Shown piece by piece: positions 43,350-54,946 of a stretch of DNA of 64,000 nt (position 1 is the first letter of the stretch; each line of letters starts with the position of its first letter). Made by a program: the position numbers and the translations under genes. Below the pieces are notes generated by a model that had not been told where the DNA came from, made no database searches, and saw only the letters and a list, made by a program, of their open reading frames with translations. The DNA comes from Branchiostoma floridae (taxonomy: Eukaryota; Chordata; Leptocardii; Amphioxiformes; Branchiostomatidae), in contig NC_049984.1 in the NCBI RefSeq assembly GCF_000003815.2, positions 8,828,603 through 8,892,602 on the forward strand, in the 5' to 3' direction.

Positions 43350-45618
43350 TCATTGTTTTCCACACGGACCGACCTGCATCTTCAGAACACCCCGTTTGTG
43401 GAGTTCCCTGTTAAAGTCGTACTCCTGGTTCATTTTGTGTTTTGGGGCAAAAGCATGATGTAGCGGAGGATCGACGAAGTCTCCTGGATAATAGTGGTAC
43501 AGGATAGAGTTGTTGTTCGCGTCTTCTGTGAAAGGGTAGAATCCGTACATATAAGGGTGGTCACAGAACGTTGTCATCATCAGAACACTGACCAGACCAA
43601 CGGAAGGTGTTCCCTTCATCTTCTTGTTCGCTATTTCAGATGCAGTTCTGGTGAGAAAAAGACAAAAAAACAGGCCATTCACCTCTCGTATTATCATTAT
43701 CAACAGTCTAAAAAAAAATTCCGCTTGATATGTATAGTTTGCAGTACAAGTCGCAGGTCTGTAAATCACCAATGAAAGGAATCTTAATTCTCTCCCCGAA
43801 CGTCTCTCTCTCCATCCCTCCCTCCCTCATCTTCTCCCTTAAATTTTTCTCTTCCTCCATATATCAACAGGGAAAACATCCACTCACCTGCTTATTCCGG
43901 TCCTTAGTTTCCCTGGACGACTTAACAACGGAAATGAGAGTTTATACGCTTTCACAGCTGTCTCGATATTCTTTCTTGATCTTTTGTCTGCAAACAGAAC
44001 GGCACCTTCGGCGCTTCTAAATCGACTCTCGTACACATCCTGCGATCTGTTTTTGAACAGAGCGGACTGTCGGATTCTGTCTGGCCCCTTCAAGTTGAAC
44101 AATACCATGCTGGTCCGTTTGCCAACATCTTTTTCGTAACCTTTGATGGCCGGCAAATCTATTCGTATGACGTAATCCATGGAGTCGATCTCCGCTCCAC
44201 ACTGACTTCCAAGGAGAACGCCACTGTTGCCTACGACAGCGCATGTGTTGTAGTGACCGATGTCGACATCTTCTGTGAAGTTCCCCAACTTCCATTTCCG
44301 TAGATTACTATTCAGATTCAGTTTCGCTGTGATATTTCTGGAAGACAAACTCCGAATGTTGACATCAAATGCGGATTATCCCTATACTATTAGGTTGCGT
44401 CTTGTTTCGACACCATCTATGACATTTAAAATAATATTTTAATGTGCACAGATGCTGGGATAGAAGATCCTAATATCTTGTTGAAAATTAAATAAGATAA
44501 TTCACTCACCTGACGTCTGTCAAAGCGTCGGGTCTAAAGTGCCATGCAGATTCTGGCGCCAAGTTCCCGAATACCAGGGTTGGTCGACTGGGCTGGGCTG
44601 GCCGAGGAGGTTGGGCTGCTTGACTACGCTGCGGTGGCCGAATAGGCTGGGCTGGGGGAGCTGGTGGCTGAGAAGGTTGGGCTGGCTGAGGAAGTTGGGC
44701 TTGCTGAGGGGGGTGACCTGGCCGACTGGACTGGGCTGGCTGATTGAGATATCGATAGGCTGGCCGAGTAGGCACCACTCGGGTTTCAACGTAGGTGATA
44801 TTGAAATACCTAGAACGTAATTCGTTGCGTAGGAATCACTTGCCTGGACACAATCTCACATCTATAATAAAAGTATTCGTATATGTATCATAATGCGTCA
44901 TTACATCCTCTGAATGAAGCGAAAAAAATACTCTCAAAGCTTTAAGTTTAAATTGCAGATAATGACATCAGTTTCCCGAATACCAGGGCAGTGCTCTGTA
45001 TGACTCAGCAGTGATAGTGTATATTTTGCATTAACAGAAATTTTCTACAGCCTAGCCAATCTTAACCACTCTTTACCGACGGGTAAAGCGTGGTTGTGTC
45101 AGGTGAGAAAATAATTTTACCCAGCTAATATCCACAGCTACATGTTTTCTGTGTGACTGAAACTGACTCTCTTATAGTTGCATTGAACTTTAACTTTCTC
45201 ATCTGTTATCCTCTTTACGATTACTGATTATAGTTACATATAAAGTAATCATAACAACAATGTTTCTCTGTGAAGGATGTGCAGATAAATCACATACAGT
45301 AAACCTTTACGTAGGTATTTATGTGCAATAAAGTCAGCAATTTTCTAAAGATTACATGTACAGTATACTATAGTGTTTAATAATATGTAAGTGTACAATG
45401 TGAACCTACATATTATTAAACACTATAATATTAAGTGAATAACATGCGCTACCTTGGCACCTGCCATATCAGCATATAAAAGGCAGTGAGCAGAGTTGCA
45501 AACATGAGAAACTTCCTCAGTCGCTTTGTTGATCCACATGGGCTCGATCCTGCGAAGTTCTTGTTTTGAGGCCAGCTAGCTCTCAACTTTTGTTACCGCC
45601 ATAGTAGTCCCTTCCAAC
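43350..45618 (-). CDS. ST8Sia-like sialyltransferase, copy A (first coding exon disrupted)
   Basis: GT29 sialyltransferase, a Golgi type II membrane enzyme. Minus-strand exons: 45618-45453 (5' coding), 44809-44510 (stem), 44337-43888 (L motif), 43647-43350 (S, III and VS motifs). The L motif is CAVVGNSGVLLGSQCGAEID; the S motif region is PSVGLVSVLMMTTFCDHPYM; then ILYHYY and H-x4-E (HKMNQE). The stem is a Pro/Gln-rich low-complexity segment. The normal start (45602, MAVTKVES) runs into TAG because the AGCT repeat near 45573 shifts the frame relative to copy B. The membrane segment (KRLRKFLMFATLLTAFYMLI) is read in the other frame, where an internal ATG (MFATLL) could still start a short-tailed protein. 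Either a pseudogene, an N-terminally shortened gene, or a sequencing error. Confidence 0.8.
45369..45427. repeat. Perfect 21-bp inverted repeat beside a splice donor
   Basis: Arms 45369-45389 and 45407-45427 (TATAGTGTTTAATAATATGT plus A, and its complement) flank a 17-base loop. The hairpin ends 26 bases from the donor-side end of copy A exon 1, inside its intron. Absent from the corresponding intron of copy B. Confidence 0.85.
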
Positions 45619-47583
45619 CTATAGAGGCAATATTCAACTGATGCTTATACCATTGGATCCGATTTGAGATTTTTTTGTAAAAAGGCATTTATTTTGTTCA
45701 TCTTTGAATGTGCAATGCTGTGTCTAGCTGCACGAGCTGCAAAAAATGCCGTCGGACGGGTTGCAGTTAGTGCATAAGTCACAAGGACACGTTTCGAACA
45801 AATGTACCAGATATGTTAATTAACAAAAGGTTTACACAATACCACAGAATTTGATTTCAATCAGCTAAATTAGACTGATCAATAACATCAGTAGCAGCAC
45901 CATGGCAATTTTGGCAGCACTTAAGTCTTCCATGCTGACCTATCGAAAGGAACGACAAAAGGTGGCAAACGTACTCACGTATTAAACGTTAACGCTTCAG
46001 TTGGTTCTAAATTTTGGTGCCGCTGTCCGATAGCGATGTTACTTTGGCTGCAAAGACTCACAACTACTTCAATTCTGAATGTTTGTAAGCAGTCACATAG
46101 TCATGATCTCACCACGGCACGCAGTGGGAAGCAATTGAAAGCAGTCAGACCAGATTACATGGTATAATAATTCGCCTACAGTATGTCCTGAATACCATGT
46201 CGCCACCATTTCACAGCCATTACATGATTGAGTATACTGTCTAGTAGTTTACTCACGATCTACTACCGACCTTCCCGGCCTAGCCGCAGACTGACAGTTC
46301 CCTTCTGACTGATTCCCGGGCAACCGTTTGACTTGACAACTCTCTCAACAAGAGATTAACTTTGGGACAACATTAGCCTCGACACAGCTTCGGCTCTTCT
46401 GCATTTGTGCGGTTGTGTGAGGGTCGGAGGTCATTGCCACACGCTCTGGTGCGGGACTGGCTAATACTGAGTAATAGACTTTTCCATGCTAAACATGCAA
46501 ATCAATAACGTCAAAACACATTTACCTACATTTTAAACCTCACATCTTTACCCCCACTGCAAAGCTACATTGCTCAGGTCTGTTTTGGTTCAAAAAGGTC
46601 AACTCTGGCGTTTTAATGAGCTACAGACAGAAGAAAGACATGACACTAGGATTTCACCGGCATCTGTCCAAATGGGCGAGTCCAGGTGGAGTGCTCTAGT
46701 CAGAGGTCACCTATGTCATAACATGGCAAAGATTATAGTAATTTTTTCACCAGATTTTATAAGTACGCGTACTTCGGTTCTGCCTAAAAATTCGACCTTT
46801 TTGAGCGAAATTTTCTGAGGAAACAAATTCTAAAAAATACAAAAGAATCAATATTCTGGTAAGGTCTGTTACTCTCAACTGCGCAATTCCTGGTTCGTTC
46901 CCTTCTGGAAGTAGTCGCTTCGATTTGGAAGGAATTAAGAAAGATTCATCTAAGAGAGGATTCATCTAAGGTTCTGGAGTGAAAATCTGACAATGCAATT
47001 TTGATAAACCATCGTCTTGATAGGCGAAGAGAAGAACCCGTCTGTGTGATATTATCATTGCTTCTACCAATCGTGAAAAACAAAATTGCGAAAAGTTTAT
47101 TTAGGGAGGGTCTTTTTCTTCAGAACAAGACTCATCGCATGTCATAAAAGCATCAATGAAAAAGTATAACAGGTGTAGTCCCATAGAAGAAAAATGCAGA
47201 AAAGTTATGTAATGCTGTATGTGGTGCGTTTATTTGTTTGCTGAAAGGAAAATACAAAAGAGTACAAGTTAAAAGGAAAACCTGGTCCTGTACATGAACA
47301 GTTTGAGTATGGAATTCTTAACGTTGTACACTTCTAAAGTATAATGTTTTAGACATGAAAAGGTCAATTTCCTCCGACAAAACATGGATATGATACACGC
47401 CAACACATTATTCAACCCTACTGACTAATATCGGTAATGACAATATGCATACACTCAGTGGAAAGAGCTCCGAGAAATATCACTCGCTACATCCTTGTTA
47501 ACCGTTATCTCATATTCCTATCGTCTGCTGTAGTTTAGCAAGTAACGTTGCAAGCGTAATGTCCGAAGTATCAAGCGAGCAGC
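45619..47583. other. Region between the two sialyltransferase copies
   Basis: Contains the upstream part of copy A, then copy B's 3' flank. 45715-46015 is homologous to copy B's upstream region at 50205-50520 (ATGCCGTCGGAC, TTGCAGTT, GTGCATAA, CACAAGGACAC, AACGTACTCAC, CTTCAGTTGGTT). The CAC at 45976-45978 corresponds to a donor of a 5' untranslated exon. 46560-47220 has nothing I can assign. A minus-strand AATAAA (47229-47234) may serve copy B. Confidence 0.6.
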
Positions 47584-50077
47584 TCATTGTTTTCCACACG
47601 GACCGACCTGCATCTTCAGAACACCCCGCTTGTGGAGTTCCCTGTTAAAGTCGTACTCCTGGTTCATTTTGTGTTTTGGGGCAAAAGCATGATGTAGCGG
47701 AGGATCTACGAAGTCTCCTGGATAATAGTGGTACAGGATAGAGTTGTTGTTCGCGTCTTCTGTGAAAGGGTAGAATCCGTACATATAAGGGTGGTCACAG
47801 AACGTTGTCATCATCAGAACACTGACCAGACCAACTGAAGGTACTCCCCTCATCTTCTTGTTCGCTATTTCAGATGCAGTTCTGATCAAAAAAAAAAAAA
47901 AAACAGGTCATTCACTTCTTGTATTATATTTATCAACAGAATGAAAGTTGTACATCACCGACGAAAGGATTCTAAATTTTCTCCCCCACTCCCTCTGTCT
48001 CTCTCTCCCTCACATCTCCCTCTCTTCTTCCTAAGTGGGGAAAACAGCCACTCACCCGCTTATTCCGGTCCTTAGTCTCCCTGGACGACTTAATAACGGA
48101 AATGAAAGTTTATACGCTTCCACAGCTGTCTCGATATCCTTTCTTGACCTTTTGTCTGCAAACAGAACGGCACCTTCGGCGCTTCTAAAGCGACTCTCGT
48201 ACACATCCTGCGATCTGTTTTTGAAAAGTGAGGACTGTCGGATTCGGTCTGGCCCCTTCAAGTTGAACAATACCATGCTGGTCCGCTTGCCAACATCTTT
48301 CTCGTAACCTTTGATGGCCGGTAAATCTATTCGTATGACGTAATCCATGGAGTCGATCTCCGCTCCACACTGACTTCCAAGGAGAACGCCACTGTTGCCT
48401 ACGACAGCGCATGTGTTGTAGTGACCGATGTCGACATCCTCTGTGAAGTTCCCCAACTTCCATTTCCGTAGTTTAGTCGTCAGATTCAGTTTCTCCGTGA
48501 TTTTTCTGGAAAGCAAAGTCAGTATTGATATCGAAACAAAGATCGCTGTATCAAATGTTTCAATACTTTCTCCCCATAACTGATGAAGTTATGATATTGC
48601 ACATGAAGCTATCGTTTACAAACATGTACGAATTCTAAGATGGAAGATCGTAACTACGGCGTCTTCTATCTACCCTTCGTCGTTGTATATTTTTGCAACC
48701 GTTGATAAGCCCGTTCATACGGCGCACCGGTACAAAACCGTTTTTTTGTTGTTGTTGTTGGACCGGTCCAGAAAAAACGGACCTGAAAGAAAATAATCAG
48801 GGACCGGATTTGGGAACGATTACAAAATAACAGATAATACTGGCAGGCGTTCACGTGTTTTGGGCTTATAGGTCCAAGAAAATTACAAAACCAAATTCAT
48901 TTTTACCATGTTTCTACAGTCAAAATTGGTCTAAAACAGAGGCAGATAGTGTTTTTCACATAAAGATAGGATTTTAATCAAGTTGTGTCAAAATTGACCA
49001 AGTATCGCCCGTTCACAAGTTTTCACAATTATCAGGTTCAGGTTCGGACCAGAACCTGAGCCTCTGGACCTGGACCGTACTTGTACCTGAATTTTCTGTA
49101 CCGGTACCCACCCCAAGTGTGATGCATTGCTAAGTTGAAGGTCTGGCATATAAAGAATCGTTAAGGGTCTTCACCTTTGACCATGCGCATGCCCAGTCGG
49201 ATCCGTAAACAGGCTGATAAAACAATCATATAGATGTGGAAAAATATTGGACTTACTTGACTTTTTTCAAAGCTTTGGCTTTAAACTTCCATGAAGACTC
49301 GGGTGCCAAAGTCCCAAATACCAGGGCTGACTGAAGGGGGTGGGCTGGCTGAGTAGGCTGGGCAGGCTGTATAGACTGGACAGGCGGAGTGGGCTGAGGA
49401 GGCTGGGATAGCCTGGGTAGCCTGGCAGACTGGGCCAGCTGTGTATGCAGCACACGTGTTGTTGGCGGCTTTTTTCCGTAAGTGATATTGATATACCTAC
49501 AATGTAGATCATGACGTTAGAATCACCACATTGTTCACATCAATAATGGATAAATGTATACGTACATACATATGCACTACTTTAATAGAGTACATTTTTA
49601 CAGTCGTTCGTCCTAGGCATTGTTAACTGTACCAGTGTGCAAACTTTGATTCCCTGAATAGCATCAACAGGTTGTTGAGCCATTGGGAAGTTTCTTATCA
49701 AAACCGCATTTTAGCATTCAGTGTTAGATGGGGAAATTGTGCTTGTGAGACCAAAAAAAAAGGGTTTCCTTAGCGAAAGTATATTCAAGCCAAAAGTTGC
49801 TTTCGGAGATGCTAACATCTACGGCGACAGACTTGATTTAACTTTGGGGACTGTAATCCCCTCTACGTTTACTGATTATGATTACACGTAACGCTAGAAC
49901 CCATGAAAACATAAAGATATATGTGAAAAATACGTGTTACCTTTCCACATGCCACATCAGCATATAAAAGGCTGTGAGCGAAGTGGCACATATAATAAGC
50001 TTCCTCAGTCGTTTTGACGTTCCACATCCGACATAAGTCCTGTTTGGGGGCCAGCTGACAATCTTGTTTCCTTCCAT
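47584..50077 (-). CDS. ST8Sia-like sialyltransferase, copy B (intact)
   Basis: Predicted Golgi type II alpha-2,8-type sialyltransferase (CAZy GT29), transferring sialic acid from CMP-Sia to glycans. Minus-strand exons 50077-49941, 49496-49257, 48505-48056, 47881-47584; 1,125 nt, 374 aa, phases agree. MEGNKIVSWPPNRTYVGC is the short cytosolic tail, LIICATSLTAFYMLMW the membrane anchor, then a Pro/Gln/Ser stem of about 60 residues. The L motif begins at C158 (CAVVGNSGVLLGS), the S motif lies around 290-315 (C304), YHYY at 326-329, VS H346-x4-E351, and a Cys at 371 is placed like the C-terminal Cys of ST8Sia enzymes. NFT at 145-147 is a potential N-glycosylation site. Linkage specificity (alpha-2,8) is inferred from motif style only. 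Confidence 0.92.
48715..49116. repeat. Degenerate GGTACC/GGACC-rich repeat in copy B intron 2
   Basis: ACCGGTACAAAACCG near the left end and TGTACCGGTACCC near the right end, with many GGACC and GGTCC words between and a GTT trinucleotide run at 48745-48760. It is absent from the same intron of copy A, so it was inserted or expanded after duplication. Class unknown. Confidence 0.45.
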
Positions 50078-50541
50078 AGCTGCAGTTTCGTACCTGTGGA
50101 TGTAATATTGAACTGATGTGCCTACCAATCAAGCTTCTGATGCGGCATTTTGTTGAAAAGAAAAATGAATACATAGTATGTTTTATGTCCAGTTTATATA
50201 TATGAAATGTTGTCTGCATCATATGTGCCATCCTGAGCTGCATAGAATGCCGTCGGACCGGAGTTGCAGTTTGTGCATAATTCACAAGGACACATTGAGA
50301 CATAACCATGTGACAACAAGTCACCTATCGTATGTTGTAACAACAGGCAACCACAGAGTCCGATGTGATCAATCGGCTAGATTAGACTGAAAGATCCCAA
50401 ATGTATAGCGGCACTGAAATTAGGGCAAGGCTTTCTTCTCAAGTTATCCTGCCAGAATAGCATCAAAAAGGCAGTAAACGTACTCACATATCTAACGCTT
50501 CAGTTGGTTTTAGATTATGATCAAAGTTGTATGTGGTATTT

Positions 50542-50790
50542 TCACGATCTCACTACCCATAGAAGTAGTCTTTGTTTTGAGGCCGGTTGTTGATGCACAT
50601 TTGCTATTACCGCCATAGCCTGTGCTGCTTTTGGTTACCTAGAAGACATATCCGATCATTGAACTATCCCTTAAATTTTGTTGCTTAAAATGGTCAGATT
50701 TGGTAGTCAATGGAATGGTTTTACTCAAATGTATAATATGCTAAACGTACTTACGTAATTTCTGTGCTATGTCGGTGTGCGGAAACAAGC
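50542..50790 (-). pseudogene. Third, truncated sialyltransferase unit: two 5' exon remnants
   Basis: Minus strand 50638-50542 repeats the start of the copy A first coding exon: acceptor CTAG, then GCTATGGCGGTAATAGC and GGCCTCAAAACAA, but it ends in TGA after 24 codons and lacks the membrane anchor. Upstream, 50755 and beyond resembles the noncoding first exons of copies A and B, with the same donor context (AC followed by GTAAGTACGTTTA, versus GTGAGTACGTTTGCC in A). Exons for stem and catalytic domain are missing. These could instead be alternative 5' exons for copy B. Confidence 0.5.
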
Positions 50791-52032
50791 TGCTGGGCGT
50801 GTCTGTGATTGTCGGCTGCTGTGAGTTATCCGTCAACTATCCGTGTACATCTGGGACGAGATCCTAGTTTTATCATATCCCAAACAACGGTATACGTTCC
50901 CTGTCTTCAGCATATAGAAGCTTAGACGTAGAACCATATACTAAGGTTAGTAAGTTGTAACTAACATAGGAGGTTGCAAGTCATGTCCTAGATAGTTTTC
51001 GACCAGTGCATTCATTCAAAACCAGTCAGACTGGTTCGGCATTTAGGTTTCAGTTTATTTATTTATCCAGGGCAGAACACATCACCTGATGGCGGTATCG
51101 GGTACACGCCCTACTTATTCGAAATTTATTATTTAGACAACTTCTGTTAGTGAGGTGGAGAAGATGATCAACTTATGTAATTTATGCAAATTAGGATCTT
51201 ATTTCCATAATCAATGAGAAACTTTCATCATTTGTATAGGTTAACTTTTGTTGAAGGTATGAGATCGTGGACCCCATATATTTGTACATATACCGTTTCA
51301 TGGGGGTGCTGAAAAAATCAGATCAACTTGATTGCGTCGTGACTTTGCATCGTTTTAATGATTCATAAAGATAGAACAAATTCATTCGAGTCGTGTACAG
51401 GGCGTTATGTACACGTGTCTCGCTGCTCATTCCTGGGCGGTTGCCTTGTTTTCTATACGTGTAATACTTGTCATCAAGTACGTATCACTATTTTCACCCC
51501 ACGCATTCAAAAAGGACATGAAGATAGTTATGTTGGTTCGGGCGTTTATTAGAATATCGGAAAGCCTGGCTGGCCAATGATACAAGGAGTTTCATGATTC
51601 CAAGTACGCATGTGCAGCGAAATGTATTGTGGGTAACATGTCAAGGTAATAAGCCCCTCAATACATAAAGTGTAAACTTGTCTTGACCATTGTCTTCATT
51701 CCCATAATAATGTCCAAACATGTTCTGACATGTGCCAGTGGTCTTCTCATTTGACACAGACACTAGTACTACCCACAATACATTTTGCTGCACGTGCGTA
51801 CTTAGAGTCGCGAAGCTCCTTATTGCAGCCTCGTATTAAACCAACATCATACGCCTCATAATGCCATTCTCCTACGCAAAGGCGAAACAGAGTCGTCAGA
51901 GGGACTCCATCTGTTTTCGCAGGAATAAATGACTGACGGTACTCTGCTGTAGGAGAATGCATAATGCAGAAGCCGGTAAATGTTAAGACCTTCACCCTGA
52001 CTTCTGTTGAATGGTGATTCGAAAGCGAGCTT
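50791..52032. other. Intergenic region between the sialyltransferase cluster and GST
   Basis: One MITE (51603-51802); otherwise no recognised feature. 51180-51245 resembles pieces of the ATTTGCATAAT-type dispersed repeat. Confidence 0.55.
51603..51802. mobile_element. MITE with 33-bp terminal inverted repeats
   Basis: Left arm 51603-51635 (AGTACGCATGTGCAGCGAAA then TGTATTGTGGGTA) pairs with 51770-51802 with only a few mismatches. About 200 bp overall, no coding capacity, immediately downstream of the GST gene's 3' end. Confidence 0.8.
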
Positions 52033-54903
52033 TCAGAATGGCGTCTCTGGCCTGTCTTTCAGCCATTTCGCGATGCCCGGATTGGACGAGACGTTGTCCA
52101 CGACCCTCTTCAGGCTCGCATACCCCTTGAGATGTTCCCCTGGGATGAGTTTGTTGACGACGTCAATGAAATGGAAGAAGTAAACATCAGCCCAGCTCAT
52201 CTGTAGGGAGGGGGTGGGTTGGTAGTTAACGACAAAATACATGTATATATCATGAAGGATGTAAGACTGTATGAAAATGTGAGTGGATTGTCTTCTTCTT
52301 CAAAAAGACAGAAATATATGCCTAAGCGTGCGCAGTTGCATCATCCCTTTTGAGGAGGATTACTCGGAAGGGGTAGACGGATTTTTGATTTCAAGGTAAC
52401 TTTGGAGATGCCTTCCCAAATCAAGGTTAATGGTTAATGCAAACCACGGGCTAATTTGCATAATCAATGAGGTCAGTTTATTGATCCGCAGCATTTCATA
52501 ATAGGATAATCAAACATATGACTTATGTAACTGAAAAAGAGAGAAATATATCGACAGACATATCTATTAAAGAAATTGTTACGTAACTTTCATAATTAAT
52601 AGTAAATTGTTATAGTAGCATAATGTTAAATGATAAGAATTTCATTATTGTGACATTTGGCAGCAATGTTAAGTTTAACATTATGAGACATAAATCATGC
52701 AAATTAGGGTCTCGTTGATGAGAAAATGCTACATTTGCATAATTTATGAGAAAATGCTACAATACATTGAGCATATTGTTATTCAACGAGAGATGTCGCT
52801 GCGCGTTTGTACTCGGACCCTACTCGGAATGGAGAACGACCTATAAAATATTATGTTATTTCATAGTTACCCTGCACACATAAACGGTTGACAATCTGGA
52901 CCATGAAATAATTGTCTGCATAATGATATTAAGAAACAGACATTAACGCACCGAGTTACCGACGAAATATCCCTCTGCGCTCGCAAGCTTTTCAAAGCGA
53001 GCTAGAGTCGGCAGGGTCTTCTCTACGAACTTCTGTTTCAATTCTTTCTGCAGAAAAAAACAACAAAAGAAACGCATTTCCTATAGAACAAGCAATAAGA
53101 ATATCATACTAAAGCAAATGAATAACATTGAATGTCTCCCAGAATTAGATCGTTAATGCGTCAACGAGACAAATTACACAGAAAAACTGAAGTATGGAAT
53201 AGTCCTACTCTGTGGTCTTCATTCCGCAATGTTAGAAACAAACTAGTACTAGAAATATCTCTTTCAATGTCTAACTACTGTAATCGTTCGTTGATTCATT
53301 GACGTCTTCTCCTTGTTCCTAATCTCCAAGCAGATCCTACGGTAGCATAATAAGTTATCAAAAGCTGGCAGAGGAGTGAAGCCGGCCTAGAAGTGTTACG
53401 CTACCGGTGCCCGTTTGACTCCCTTTGGCCGGCTCATCTTATGGCACCGTAGGATCTGCTTCGAGACTACTTGTTACAGCAAGAAGTGGTGGCATATTGC
53501 TAAAAAGCTCTATCATTCTACCCTTTAAGTCAGGTTACTTTTATGTAACTGATTTCAGGCAAAAGGCAACAATGTACAATAATGATTTCTCTGCCCGAGG
53601 CAAGTCTTCCACAAATTGATTACCTTGCTTATGTCCGTTTGTCAGAATGTTTTACTGCACCTGCTGAGATTGAACTTTATGTATCGTCTTTAGATCTAAA
53701 GCATGTGGTTATGCTAAGGTTGACAACCGTTTTAACACATTCAACATAATTTGCCATGGTGTCTTTTCCAGAATGATGTCCAACAATTCACTTTATTCGA
53801 ATATTCAATGGTGAAATATTCAAGTGGAATTCCCTCAAACTTTCACACATAGAATATACATGTTATTGTGTGAAGAAGACAATCGATTGAAATAGATGCT
53901 TGTCACAACATTATTTGCATTACAAATGAGACAATGAGACAACGTCAACATAAAGAGATTTGCAAAAGCTTTCAATATCTCATGGAGGTATGAGTTCTCC
54001 AGATTCTTGTTTTCTAAGTGTATTTTAGCATGGTTGAACTTACTTTCTTATTTTCGTCCTCTTCCCAAAAGAAAGCTAAATCCGGTGTAAGGTCACCAAA
54101 AATGCTGTCGACGATCATATCTGCACGAGCCTGCTCCAGGAGTGTCTTTCCTGCCATGCCTGCAGACAACGACAGGAGGCTCTACAATGTAGTTGTAACC
54201 ATCTGACTATCTTGCTTTTATCTGGTTAGAAAGACATGTCTAAATCCACCATGACAACCTAAAGGTCTTGCTACCGTGCTTTTACGAACACGTTTTTCTG
54301 TTATCATTATTACCGCGTATGTATGTGTGTAATTATGTCTGTATGTATGTTGATGAATAGTATCCTGAAATTTGGGCTTGTTCTATCGACGAAATGACTA
54401 TGTTTTAGCTCCCCTGGTGGCTTTCCTAGATACATGTACTACAGGAGGACTTCAATGTTTCCAACAGGTATCGATACAGTAGAAAATATATGAAAAGTTA
54501 AATGTTGGAAATAGTTCTAAACAGTTATTTATCTCAGTTAGATTGTTACAAAGGTTTAGAAAATGTTCGAACAAAACGCAAGAAACACCCAGTGGACACT
54601 GTAGTGTGTAATTGGGTTTATTTCTACGTACCGACTTCTTTGGCGATAAGCCTCCATACGGCCCTGCTCTCACCAATCACAGTCCCGTCCACTTCAAGGA
54701 TAGGCAGGTGCCCCGTCGGAGACCCTGATGGAAAATAACTTTCATTATGCGGTAGCGTCTGTGCGTGTGTGTTAGTCTGTGTAACGCAAACTCCGCTATC
54801 CGGAGCTTGTAGACTCCTCCCGGCGCGGCAGTATGACGGGCCTGAGAAGCGCGGTTAAATCAGGCTACGTGTGTGTGTGTGTGTGTGTGTGAGTGTGTGA
54901 GAG

Positions 54904-54946
<43 letters not shown>

